Assembly: GCF_900696045.1 (NCBI RefSeq)
Contig: NZ_LR216287.1
Span: 1,593,854-1,657,853 of the forward strand
Direction of reading: 5' to 3'
Length of the DNA stretch: 64,000 nt
Origin: Candidatus Nitrosocosmicus franklandus
Lineage (GTDB): Archaea > Thermoproteota > Nitrososphaeria > Nitrososphaerales > Nitrososphaeraceae
Shown: positions 18,298 to 26,808 of the stretch, in pieces
Layout of the letters: each line of letters starts with the position of its first letter
Numbering within the stretch: the stretch's first letter is position 1
Made by a program: the position numbers and the translations under genes
The notes under the pieces: generated by a model
What the model saw: the letters and a program-made list of their open reading frames with translations, nothing else
What the model was told of the DNA's origin: nothing
Databases searched by the model: none

Positions 18298-19794
18298 ATG
18301 GTAAAAAATAGACCTAAAAAAAATGAATTGATCAATGAACCGACTACTGTTAGTCGCCATGCATGGTTTACATTAGCAATATTAAGTAGCACACTTTTGA
18401 CAGTCTTCTTTTCAGAGACTATGCTCTTGCCTGCATTACCTGATATAATAAACGAATTTAATATTTCCTATGGAACTGCTGCTTGGATCTTTAGTGCCTA
18501 TCTTATCGTTGCGGCAGTAATGACTCCTGTTGCAGGCAGATTGTCTGATCTATATGGCAAGAAGAAGATACTATTAATCATGTTAGGAACTTATATAGTT
18601 GGTCTAGCAATGGGAGGGTTTGCAGATAATATTGTATTGTTACTGGTAAGTAGAGTAATCCAAGGGGTAGGATTAGCCGCTATTCCAGCAGCTTTTAGTC
18701 TCCTTAGGGATACTTTCCCACCAGCAAAGCTATCTATCGCGGTAGGTTTATTTGGATCTGCATACTCTGCGGGTTCTGTAGTGGGATTGTTTGTAGGTGC
18801 TAGTATAATTCAATCATTTGGATGGCACGCAACCTTCTTGGCTATAGTGCCTTTCACTGCACTAGTAACACTATTAATAATTAGATTTGTCACGGAAAGC
18901 GCTATTTTAGAAGATGGATCAGCTTTGAAAGATATCAAACATTCGGAATCAAACACAAATAGAAAATCTCTTACTATCGATTTGAAAGGAGTATTATCTC
19001 TGTCCGCTACTATTTCATTCTTCCTGCTTGCACTTACAATAATTCAAATTGGTGTAAGTATTAATAATTTGCAGGTGATTGTCGGAGCATTTGCATTATC
19101 TGCTATTTCGTTATCCTTTTTTATTACAATCGAAAGGAGAATGAAGAATCCCTTTGTAAATCTCAAGTTATTAAAGAATAGGATATTGTTACCATCATAT
19201 ATCATATTAATAGCGACTGGAATTACAATGTTTATGATGTATCCCACAATTGTTCAATTAGTAAGATCTCCAAATCCTTTAGGATTTGGAGGAAGCTCAG
19301 TTGATGCTGCAAATGTACAACTTCCCTTTATGATTAGTTTCTTAGTGTTTGCTAGCATTACACCATTCATCATAAATAAAATAGGTGGCTTGAAACCGAT
19401 CATCATAGGCGGTATAGTGAGCATAACAGGTGCATTAGGCTTATTGGCATTTCATGCAACAGAATTTTCTGTGTCAATAAATCTTGCTATATTGGCAAGT
19501 GGGCTTTCTCTTATTATGACTTCGTCTTGGAACTTGGTAGTATCATTATCTCCTAAAGAATACGCTGGTATCTCGGTAGGTGTGGGTGCATTACTACTTT
19601 TTATTGGTATGGCAATAGGACCTGCATTAGCAGGAGTATATATGGCGAATCATGAAACAATAGACGGAATCCAAGGATCATATCCATCAAGTAATTCATA
19701 CAACCTTGTATTTCTCACTGCGGGAGCTCTTTCTACAGTGACCATTGTATTTTCGTTACTCCTAAAAAGAGCATTGTCTTTAAGGAACGCATAA
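18298..19794 (+). CDS. MFS multidrug exporter, DHA2 (14-TM) type
   Basis: 498 residues with about 14 hydrophobic segments. It shows the motif A equivalent AGRLSDLYGKKKIL after TM2, a motif-B-like LLVSRVIQGVGLAAIPAA and a motif-C-like GSAYSAGSVVGLFVGASII, all typical of EmrB/QacA drug:proton antiporters. Start is ATG at 18298. Substrate cannot be predicted. Expression is probably controlled by the adjacent HxlR protein through the shared 17-bp operator. A terminator-like hairpin lies ~50 bases after the stop. Confidence 0.9.
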   Translation: MVKNRPKKNELINEPTTVSRHAWFTLAILSSTLLTVFFSETMLLPALPDIINEFNISYGTAAWIFSAYLIVAAVMTPVAGRLSDLYGKKKILLIMLGTYIVGLAMGGFADNIVLLLVSRVIQGVGLAAIPAAFSLLRDTFPPAKLSIAVGLFGSAYSAGSVVGLFVGASIIQSFGWHATFLAIVPFTALVTLLIIRFVTESAILEDGSALKDIKHSESNTNRKSLTIDLKGVLSLSATISFFLLALTIIQIGVSINNLQVIVGAFALSAISLSFFITIERRMKNPFVNLKLLKNRILLPSYIILIATGITMFMMYPTIVQLVRSPNPLGFGGSSVDAANVQLPFMISFLVFASITPFIINKIGGLKPIIIGGIVSITGALGLLAFHATEFSVSINLAILASGLSLIMTSSWNLVVSLSPKEYAGISVGVGALLLFIGMAIGPALAGVYMANHETIDGIQGSYPSSNSYNLVFLTAGALSTVTIVFSLLLKRALSLRNA

Positions 19795-19841
19795 TGCAAG
19801 TGAAAATTTATGATCTAGGTGGTCAAGACTTTCCACATCTT

Positions 19842-19897
19842 TTCGTAAATTCCCATGTCAATAGCGTGGAAATTCGAATTGATACTATCTTTTTTTT
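19842..19897 (+). terminator. Hairpin with T-tract after the MFS gene
   Basis: AATTCCCATG (19848-19857) pairs with CGTGGAAATT (19865-19874) with one mismatch and one G-T pair. Outer TTCG/CGAA bases extend the stem past a small bulge. An 8-T tract follows at 19890-19897. Archaeal termination needs mainly the T-tract; the hairpin may add stability. Confidence 0.45.
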
Positions 19898-19975
19898 GTT
19901 CAAATTCAAATTATGAGTTTATAAATGCAAGTACTTTTTAATTTGTTTTCTCTAATTTTATCGTGCATGTAAGTG

Positions 19976-20473
19976 ATGATAGAAAAAATCAAGATATTGC
20001 TATTACTTAGACATGCAAAATCTAGTTGGAAAAATAAGGAACTAGATGATCACGATAGACCGTTAAACAAAAGAGGCAAAATGGAGGCAATCAAAATGGG
20101 AGAGTATTTAAAAAAAACAAATTTAATACCTGATGTAATTGTAACCTCCTCTGCACTTAGAGCCTTAGATACAACTACACTTGTTTGTAGACATTCTGAT
20201 TATAAAAAACTAGTCGAGGTCAATTTTACACTTCATAAAGGTGGTATCGATTCTTATATTAAAGCCATAGCTGAAACTCCTCAGGATAAAGATGTCCTAA
20301 TGTTAGTTGGGCACAATCCGGTCTTAGAAGAATTGGTAACTATGCTAACAAATAGTTCTATCAACATTTCTACATGTACAATGGTCCAAATAAACTTGTA
20401 CGTGACAAATTGGAAAAATATTGTATCTCAATACATATTTAGGTCTGAAATAGTGAAAATTTGGAAACCTTGA
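19976..20473 (+). CDS. sixA: SixA-type histidine phosphatase
   Basis: 165-166 residues (GTG 19973 or ATG 19976). The histidine phosphatase signature is complete: LLLRHAKSSW with catalytic RHA near residue 14, RPLNKRGKMEA, TSSALRALDTT and LVGHNPVLEEL with the second catalytic His. Bacterial SixA removes phosphate from phosphohistidine. Archaeal homologues commonly accompany CHAD-domain proteins, and a decayed CHAD gene follows here, so a role in polyphosphate or phosphorylated-protein turnover is possible. Confidence 0.85.
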   Translation: MIEKIKILLLLRHAKSSWKNKELDDHDRPLNKRGKMEAIKMGEYLKKTNLIPDVIVTSSALRALDTTTLVCRHSDYKKLVEVNFTLHKGGIDSYIKAIAETPQDKDVLMLVGHNPVLEELVTMLTNSSINISTCTMVQINLYVTNWKNIVSQYIFRSEIVKIWKP

Positions 20474-20709
20474 TTTTGAATGTCGTTATTCATTTAGCAA
20501 TTTTTTTAAATACAACATTTCCGAATATTCAAAAAAAGTCCAATGATCATATACATGATAGTTGGTTCTATCTTTGATGTCCTCTCTTTCAACCTCGACA
20601 TGTGTCCTTGAGTAAACAATTTCTTATTGTTGTTGTTAAAGACCTTTAATCTTTGCATGATTCAAATAACATCATACCGGAGTTTCTATAATATTGAAGT
20701 ATCTTTACG

Positions 20710-21426
20710 TCCAGTACGATCACGATACTTTTATAGATAATGCATTAAAAGCTTTGACAGAGTTTATAATAGGCTAGCCAAGTATCTGCATAATCCAACG
20801 AAAGAAAATATCCACCAAATGAGAACATCTTTTCGCAGACTTGAAGCCATATATAGGTCAAGTCCTAAGGAAATTCGGAAAAAAAGGATATTAAAGCTTT
20901 TGTCAAAATGGGTAAAAAACTATTTAGAATTAATAGTTGGTTTAGAGATGTTGATATAATTCTAGAGTAATTGAAAGTTGAAGAATTAATTTCTCAACAT
21001 AAAAGAGAATTGATTGAAAAGCCCCTTAGACAAGAACAGCAAAATAAAATTAAAGAAGCCAAAGGCGCAGCATTAGATTTGGAAAATAACATTGTTTCCA
21101 GTATTTATGATCAAAATATGCTAAAAAGGAAATTAAAGAACAAATCAAGAAAAATAGAGAGATAACAAATGGAGATGTGAATCTCAATGCTAAGACTACT
21201 GCACTTTAATTATCTAATATTGAAATATCTTGAGAAAATTCAGGAAATGTTGGACAATATACACGATTATGACATCAGGATTGATCATTTAAAGAGTAAC
21301 CAGATATTAAGCGGGCTCGCATTAACAAGTGTTTTAACAGAAATGGAGGAAAAAAGAAACCTGAAATTTGATCAATTTGTTAATTACATTAGATCAATGC
21401 GTATAGACACAAACGATACATCTTAG
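20710..21426 (+). pseudogene. CHAD-domain protein, decayed
   Basis: Pieces of one CHAD protein are spread over two frames. In order: DTFIDNALKALTEFIIG; then after a 1-base loss near 20772, LAKYLHNPTKENIHQMRTSF followed by RRLEAIYRSSPKEIRKKRIL; then after another 1-base loss in an A-run near 20915, KLFRINSWFRDVDIILE; then TAA at 20968, the frame continuing as KVEELISQHKRELIEKPLRQ; TAA at 21163 and TGA at 21178; finally IQEMLDNIHDYDIRIDHL to the stop at 21426. The HQMR...FRRL and RDVDII segments are the conserved His/Arg-rich helices of CHAD, which binds polyphosphate. At least two frameshifts and three stops make it non-functional. Confidence 0.75.
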
Positions 21427-22076
21427 AGTGGAAATATTATATAATGAGTATGTTCATTGTATGGACTAATGTAATGATCTTGGTAAATGTAAGTGGGTGT
21501 GTTTTCCCTCCGACTGAATGATGTTTCTAAAATTCTACCCAATTAAATAAGGAATAAGAAAATTCTTCAAAATAAGTGACTGATCATTTTATGAGGGGAA
21601 TAGCCGCTAAATTTAACTTGATGACTTAAACCATTCTACAAATTGAATACACTTGAATTATGAGGATCTCATGGTGACAATTGCTACACTTTCCTAGATA
21701 AAATAGTTATTATATTTTTGATTAAACCAATCCATTTACGATTTTCTCTCATTGACATCCAATATCATTATTATTCCTTTATTTATGACTAATTGTTCAC
21801 AGTATTCAGGATTTATCTACTGGTCTAAAAAGTTGTTATGTTCATTTGTTGGATATTTTAGAATCTGACTTGTTTATGAATTTTTCTAGGTAGGTTTAGC
21901 GATGTCATATTTTATAATAATACATTCATTGTGTAATTACATGTATGAACATAGGATGGAACCGCCTATCTCTATCTGACAATAATTCTTACTCATGATT
22001 GTAACAACATAATGGTAAATTAACGCAGTGTGATCAGAATATTCCATCTAATCATGCAATGCTATTACAAAATTAT
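21427..22076. other. 650-base intergenic region, nothing supported
   Basis: Between the CHAD relic and the 3' end of the kinase-like gene. All frames are short and AT-rich. No tRNA, repeat array or transposon end was recognised. Confidence 0.5.
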
Positions 22077-22877
22077 TTAACTGACCATACTGTCTGTACT
22101 CTGATTCAGAAACTCGTTTATTTTTGTTTGAATCTCTTCATAAATGTCATTAATCCCTTTATCTCCATCAATGTTAATTAAACCATATTTTTTTTGCATA
22201 ATACTAAATTCCTTTTTTAATAAGTATTGATACTTTATAAATGAATCAAAGATATCAGATGATATGCCAAGATCCGCTCCCGACTCATAATAGTCCAGAG
22301 CCTTGTTTTTCTTAAATACTCTGTGAATTAAATTATAGGGATCAACATTCAGATAAAAAATGAGGTCAGGCTTTATTGCAAAACTATGCAACTGATGCAG
22401 CCAATTTTTGTCAATTCCTCTAACTGAGCTTCTTGCAATTAGAGTGTAGATATATCTGTCCGAAATTACGACAAAACCTGCTTTTAAGGCTGGGATGATT
22501 TTGTTTTCTAACTGATCAGCAAAATCGGCTGCATAATACAGTGCCATTGTTCTCCTGCCTACATAGTTTCTTTTCGCTTCTATAATTCCCTTTGAAATCA
22601 GATCTGATCTTTTTAAACCTGTATTAACTACGGCATGACCATCGGCTTCTAATTTTTCTGTTATTTTTTGAATCTGAGTGCTCCTGCCAGAGGCATCGGG
22701 TCCCTCTATTACAATAAAAGATCCGCTAATTTCGATATCTTTTAAGTATTTTATACCTGTACTTCCTATAAACCTGATTTTCTTATTAACCTTCTTGTGA
22801 TTACTCTGCAAAATGCTACTATTATTAATTGTTGTTTTTGAGGACATTTTATTTTTACCTTGTTCGCAATTCAGCAA
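22077..22877 (-). CDS. Thymidylate kinase-like protein with altered P-loop (Lys to Arg)
   Basis: 266 residues; TTG start at 22877 or ATG at 22847. After a ~50-residue extension, the TMK fold begins with FIVIEGPDASGRSTQ, where the invariant Walker A Lys is Arg65. The rest of the fold is well kept: SDRYIYTLIARSSVRG (DR motif), PDLIFYLNVDP and the LID-like ALDYYESGADLGIS. It lies two bases behind a paralogue with a normal P-loop. Either Arg supports a different chemistry or the protein is a catalytically weak partner, perhaps in a heterodimer. The substrate may not be dTMP. Confidence 0.75.
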   Translation of the reverse strand: MLNCEQGKNKMSSKTTINNSSILQSNHKKVNKKIRFIGSTGIKYLKDIEISGSFIVIEGPDASGRSTQIQKITEKLEADGHAVVNTGLKRSDLISKGIIEAKRNYVGRRTMALYYAADFADQLENKIIPALKAGFVVISDRYIYTLIARSSVRGIDKNWLHQLHSFAIKPDLIFYLNVDPYNLIHRVFKKNKALDYYESGADLGISSDIFDSFIKYQYLLKKEFSIMQKKYGLINIDGDKGINDIYEEIQTKINEFLNQSTDSMVS

Positions 22878-22879
22878 TT

Positions 22880-23578
22880 TTACAAAATGCCTCTCTGCAA
22901 TTTGTTTTTCGTTTTAATAACTTGTAACACATTCCTTCGTACTATATTTTGTTGTTTTTCTATTTCAAGCGTTCCGTCAATAACCACAAAGTTTTCGTCA
23001 TTTATCATGGATTCATATTCGTCTACAATTCTACTCTGAAATATATGATAACTTTCGTATTCATCTTTACTTAATCCTAGGTCCATTCCTGCCTCGTAGT
23101 GTTTTAATTTGGGTCGACCTGAAATGATCCTGTTTACTGCGATTTCAATAGGTACTCTAAAATAGAACGTTAAATCTGGTTTCCGGGCATATTTATACAT
23201 ATTTTTTACCCACGATTTGTCGCATCCTCTAACCGTATCTCGAGCTAATGCAGTATAAATATACCTATCTGCAAGAACAATGTATCCTGCCCTTAACAAA
23301 GGATAAATATTCTTTTCATACCTATCTGCAAAATCTGTTGAATGCAGGAGTGAAAATGTCATGGGAGTTAATCTTGCTTTCTTCTTGCCCTTAGATGTTA
23401 TTTCTCTTACTGTTTCTGATGAATTCCATTCTGTAAAAAAGACATCGTATCCCTTTGATTGGAGCCATCTATCAACCAAATGAATCTGTGTTGACTTTCC
23501 AGATCCATCTATACCTTCAACGACGATTAGAATGCCGGTTTCATTTTTTTTTCCATTACTTTTTTTCGATATCTGCAA
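22880..23578 (-). CDS. tmk: Thymidylate kinase-like protein (intact P-loop)
   Basis: 232 residues. ILIVVEGIDGSGKSTQ (Walker A, Lys28), LADRYIYTALARDTVRG (DR motif), PDLTFYFRVP and KLKHYEAGMDLGLSKDEYESY give the complete TMK pattern, so it may phosphorylate dTMP or a related nucleotide. It is the first gene of a two-gene operon with the Arg-P-loop paralogue. The shared YxxG-DLG segment (HYEAGMDLG/YYESGADLG) suggests both belong to one archaeal subfamily rather than being a housekeeping copy plus an unrelated kinase. Confidence 0.8.
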   Translation of the reverse strand: MQISKKSNGKKNETGILIVVEGIDGSGKSTQIHLVDRWLQSKGYDVFFTEWNSSETVREITSKGKKKARLTPMTFSLLHSTDFADRYEKNIYPLLRAGYIVLADRYIYTALARDTVRGCDKSWVKNMYKYARKPDLTFYFRVPIEIAVNRIISGRPKLKHYEAGMDLGLSKDEYESYHIFQSRIVDEYESMINDENFVVIDGTLEIEKQQNIVRRNVLQVIKTKNKLQRGIL

Positions 23579-24072
23579 TATAAATCACCATTTATTTTCG
23601 ACAAATAAATCGTAAACAACAAAATAATTATAGGTTTCATTCGATTCTCCAATAATTTGAATTTCAGTGTTTTTGATAAATAAGATTTTATGACATATAG
23701 GATATTTTTTAAACGAATTTTTTCGCGACCTATAGTTTAATTATATTATTATTAGTATTGATTGTTGTAATTTTTTCTAACCCGAGGTTGGGTTTTTTGA
23801 TGGTATTGTAAGAAATTTTTATCCCGCTATCGATAAGTTCTGAAAGAGTAGTTGCAAGATAAAAACAAAGAATTTAAGTTTTAGAAAACAATGATAGTAT
23901 CCATTATAATTGATTACACGTTTGGTCTCCTTATAACCATTCAAGAATGCTAATGAATGGTCATTGTATAACCTAGATGGAAAAAGAGTAAACGTATAGT
24001 CAATGATCCGACTTTAAATCTATCTTGGTACTCTATATAGTGATATTATGGGGCAAGTCAGACCATAACCTT
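23579..24072. other. Intergenic region upstream of kinase operon
   Basis: About 490 bases: leftward promoter of the kinase operon close to 23579-23700, a terminator-like hairpin at 23779-23798 on the plus strand, then unremarkable AT-rich DNA up to the IS relic. No coding frame. Confidence 0.5.
23779..23798 (+). terminator. Short hairpin followed by T-tract
   Basis: AACCC (23779-23783), loop GAGGTT, GGGTT (23790-23794), followed by continuing Ts to 23798. It looks like an intrinsic-terminator structure for rightward transcription, yet no rightward gene ends here, so it may close an unannotated RNA or be fortuitous. Confidence 0.3.
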
Positions 24073-24725
24073 GGTTTTTCACGCCGATAAACTCGTACCT
24101 CTCAGACATCCCATTTCTCTATGAACACTGGAAGTAGACTTTTATAGAATATGTTTATTAGAGTTTGTATTTGTATTTTTCAGGTTTCAATGATGTGGGT
24201 TTCATAAATGATTTAATATTTTATGAATAGAAACCATTTTTGTTTCTGAAACTGGGTTCGAATATTCTATGACTTTAAGGAATATTCTCAAAGAAAAGGA
24301 AGATTGTAGATTTATTGTTGAAGAGACATTAATTGAGATGGACTCGATACATTTGCATATAGGCTACCATAGAACCAAAAAAATAGCAACTTCTCATCAT
24401 AACAATTTCAAAATAAAGAAACATGTTTGTAGATGAATGATATTTTTCAAGGATTGATCAGGAAGATTAAAAAACATCAGTATATACTGACAGGGGAACC
24501 TGACATCAATGACTTTCGGTTTTGAAGTCTAAACATCATATCCATTCTCCGTATCAGAAAAGAATGATCGGAAGAACCATTCAATATATTAGAGACATGA
24601 CTGAATACTTTTACATTGCTTTCCTTGCAAGAATAGGAACCGTAAACTATAGTTGTATGAAACTGGTCGAATCTGTTTGTGGATTGTCGTGACGGTGAAT
24701 TAAAGTTGTTTCAACGAACAGAGAC
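24073..24725 (+). pseudogene. Degenerate IS6-type insertion sequence and transposase relic
   Basis: Colinear with the younger copy at 24765-25438. Shared landmarks: CCATTTCTCTATG before the old start (24121); GTATTTTTCAGGTTT; AAAGAAACATGTTTGTAG; peptide KHHIHSPYQKRMIGRTIQYI continuing as RDMTEYFY, which matches DHHIHSSLEKSLIERKMQYI and KDRTES of the newer transposase; and a 3' FVD-like end followed by GAACAGAGAC. Many stops and shifts; the catalytic Glu of IER has become Gly. Ends are estimated from alignment by eye. Confidence 0.65.
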
Positions 24726-24756
24726 ATACTTCTATCTGTATTTAAGTCTCTGATCA

Positions 24757-24764
24757 GTTGAACA
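24757..24764. repeat. Left 8-bp target-site duplication
   Basis: GTTGAACA immediately left of the IS end, identical to 25439-25446 on the right. Confidence 0.85.
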
Positions 24765-25438
24765 GGCTCTGTTCAGTTAACGATAAGCCTATAGCTTGAA
24801 AGCATTCCATTTCTTTTATGCTTACTAGAAACAGAACGCCTTCAAAGTATGTATGTTATGGGTTGCATTTGTACTTTTCAGGTTTATCTTTAAGAAAAGC
24901 CTCGGAAAGATTATCTCAGATATACAAGAGAAATCACGTTTCCATTTGGAATTGGATTCAAAAGTACAAGCCTCAAAAGCTGAAGTCAACTAGAAGAAGA
25001 GTTCTAGAGTATATAATAGATGAGACCATGTTGAAGGTGGGATCAGAGTTTGTCTGGCTCTGGGTTGCAACTGAACCAGACAGAAAACAGGCAAATTCTC
25101 GCACTGTCTATCTCTAAAGAAAGAAACATGTTTGTAGCTGAAAGATTCATTTCAGATTTAGTCAAGATTCATGGAATTCATCCAGTTTCGACTGATGATG
25201 GAGGTACTTGGTATCCAATGGCCTGTAGATTCTTAAATCTCGATCATCACATTCATTCCTCTCTGGAGAAAAGTCTGATTGAAAGAAAGATGCAATACAT
25301 AAAGGATAGAACCGAAAGTTTCGATGACTACTTTCCTTGTAGAATAAAGAATTGCAAGTTAAAGCATGTACGGAATTGGCTGCGGCTCTTTGTAGACTAT
25401 CATAACAATGAAATAAAACATATTAAGTGAACAGAGCC
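24765..25438 (+). mobile_element. IS6-type insertion sequence, 674 bp
   Basis: Left terminal repeat GGCTCTGTTCAGTTAA (24765-24780) and right TTAAGTGAACAGAGCC (25423-25438) are inverted with 15 of 16 matches; GGCTCTGTT-type ends are characteristic of IS6. The element is flanked by a perfect 8-bp direct repeat GTTGAACA (24757-24764 and 25439-25446), the expected IS6 target duplication. It encodes a single DDE transposase, which is frameshifted. Intact ends and duplication imply a fairly recent insertion. Confidence 0.88.
24818..25430 (+). pseudogene. IS6-type DDE transposase with +1 frameshift
   Basis: Frame one (24818-25117) carries the N-terminal HTH (YFSGLSLRKASERLSQIYKR, HVSIWNWIQKY) and the first catalytic Asp (YIIDETMLKVG, WLWVATEP). 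The second frame (used from ~25080 to 25430) has STDDGGTWYP with the second Asp, LIERKMQYIKDRTESFDDYF with the Glu, and the usual HVRNWLRLFVDYHNNE end. The shift is +1 near 25075-25090 with no typical -1 slippery heptamer, so an inactivating indel is more likely than programmed frameshifting. All three DDE residues are present. Confidence 0.82.
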
Positions 25439-25446
25439 GTTGAACA
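25439..25446. repeat. Right 8-bp target-site duplication
   Basis: GTTGAACA immediately right of the IS end, identical to 24757-24764. Confidence 0.85.
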
Positions 25447-25534
25447 TCTATTATAACTTTTATCTGTTACTATCTTAATACATAGGAAAATTCGCATTTT
25501 TTGATTATGTTAAAATTGGATTTAGCTTTTCTTA

Positions 25535-25578
25535 AGTATACTATATATGATAGATTAACTTGTTCTATATAGTTTATG
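25535..25578 (+). promoter_or_regulatory. pstS promoter region with repeated AT-rich element
   Basis: AGTATACTATATATGATAG (25535-25553) and TTCTATATAGTTTATG (25563-25578) precede pstS; the latter 16-mer recurs exactly at 26732-26747 before pstC. CTATATAG could be the TATA box itself, placing the start near 25595 and ATG at 25627. A 10-mer ATACTATATA (25538-25547) is also found before pstB (28744-28753). Candidate phosphate-response promoter elements. Confidence 0.45.
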
Positions 25579-25626
25579 CATAATATATGGAGAATTAATT
25601 AATAATTTTGTAATTATATTAATTTG

Positions 25627-26721
25627 ATGTTTTATCTAAAAAACTATGGGATACTAGGTGTATCGCTTTTAACCGTGTCGCTATTGGTTCCAGTCCCTGT
25701 AAATCTTGTGAATGCTCAGCAAGTAACTCTTAATGGAGCAGGAGCGACCTTTCCGTTTCCACTGATTGATACTTGGAGAGTAGAGTACCAAAAAGTCAAT
25801 CCCGATGTGAGTCTCAATTATGCTTCAATTGGTAGTGGGGGTGGGATTAAACAGTTTATAGAAAAAACTGTTGATTTTGGTGCGACGGATACTCCACTGT
25901 CTCTTGCTGAATTTGAACGAGCTAACAACCCGGTTCATATTCCAGAAACTATTGGTTCAGTTGTTATATCTTATAATCTCCCAGAAGTAACTACTCCTCT
26001 CAAACTGACGGGTCCAGTGATTGCTGACATATTTTTGGGAAAGATAACTAGGTGGGATGATCCAAAAATAAAAGAACTTAATCCTGATACAATTTTACCA
26101 AGTGAAGATATTATATCAGCTCACCGTTCTGATGGTTCAGGTACCACATTCGTATTTACCGACTATTTGTCTAAAGTTAGCCCAGAATGGAATTCCACAA
26201 TTGGAGCTGGTAAATCAGTCCAATGGCCGTCTGGGATAGGTGCACCTGGAAATGAAGGTGTATCAGCATCTATTCAAGGATCTCCTTATTCTATCGGTTA
26301 TGTAGAACTGGCATATGCTTTAACTACCGGCATGAAATATGCATCAATTCAAAATCAAAAAGGAAACTTTATTGAGCCATCAATTAACTCGACCATGGCT
26401 GCAGTAAGTGCTTCAGCACCTGCACTCCCTGAAGGTTCTCAACCATGGAATACTGTAAGTATAACAAATGCACCAGGAGCAAACTCTTATCCAATTTCAA
26501 GTTTTAGTTATCTATTGTTATATAAGGAATTGAGCATAAATCCCAACATAGATGAACAAAAGGCAAAGGCATTGGTAGAATTTGTTGAATGGGCTGTAAC
26601 TGATGGGCAACAATTTGCCGAACCACTAGGCTATGTTCCACTACCTCAAAATATTATCGATATTAATGAACAAACCTTAAGATCTATAACCTTTAACGGA
26701 AGCCCAATCCTTACCAACTAA
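25627..26721 (+). CDS. pstS: Phosphate ABC transporter substrate-binding protein
   Basis: About 364 residues with a signal peptide (LGVSLLTVSLLVPVPVNLVNA). The mature start QQVTLNGAGATFPFPLIDTW, then YASIGSGGGIKQF, VDFGATDTPLS, the GKITRWDDPKI segment, SAHRSDGSGTTFVFTDYL and GSPYSIGYVELAYA are the phosphate-binding loops of PstS. ATG 25627 follows directly after a TTG that could also start. The first gene of the pstSCAB-phoU cluster; a strong AT-rich promoter precedes it and a second one follows it. Confidence 0.95.
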   Translation: MFYLKNYGILGVSLLTVSLLVPVPVNLVNAQQVTLNGAGATFPFPLIDTWRVEYQKVNPDVSLNYASIGSGGGIKQFIEKTVDFGATDTPLSLAEFERANNPVHIPETIGSVVISYNLPEVTTPLKLTGPVIADIFLGKITRWDDPKIKELNPDTILPSEDIISAHRSDGSGTTFVFTDYLSKVSPEWNSTIGAGKSVQWPSGIGAPGNEGVSASIQGSPYSIGYVELAYALTTGMKYASIQNQKGNFIEPSINSTMAAVSASAPALPEGSQPWNTVSITNAPGANSYPISSFSYLLLYKELSINPNIDEQKAKALVEFVEWAVTDGQQFAEPLGYVPLPQNIIDINEQTLRSITFNGSPILTN

Positions 26722-26731
26722 TTTTTATTTT

Positions 26732-26747
26732 TTCTATATAGTTTATG
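26732..26747 (+). promoter_or_regulatory. Second copy of the pst 16-bp element
   Basis: TTCTATATAGTTTATG is identical to 25563-25578. It lies just after the pstS stop and 62 bases before the pstC start, so pstCAB-phoU probably has its own promoter with the same control as pstS. Confidence 0.5.
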
Positions 26748-26808
26748 TATTCTATATTAATTATATATGTAAGGTATATTATAAAATTAATTTCATTTAT
26801 AAGTATAC

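Noticed and set aside
24225-24290. GGGTTCGAATATTC resembling a tRNA T-loop
   Set aside because: No matching acceptor or anticodon stems; falls inside the decayed transposase.
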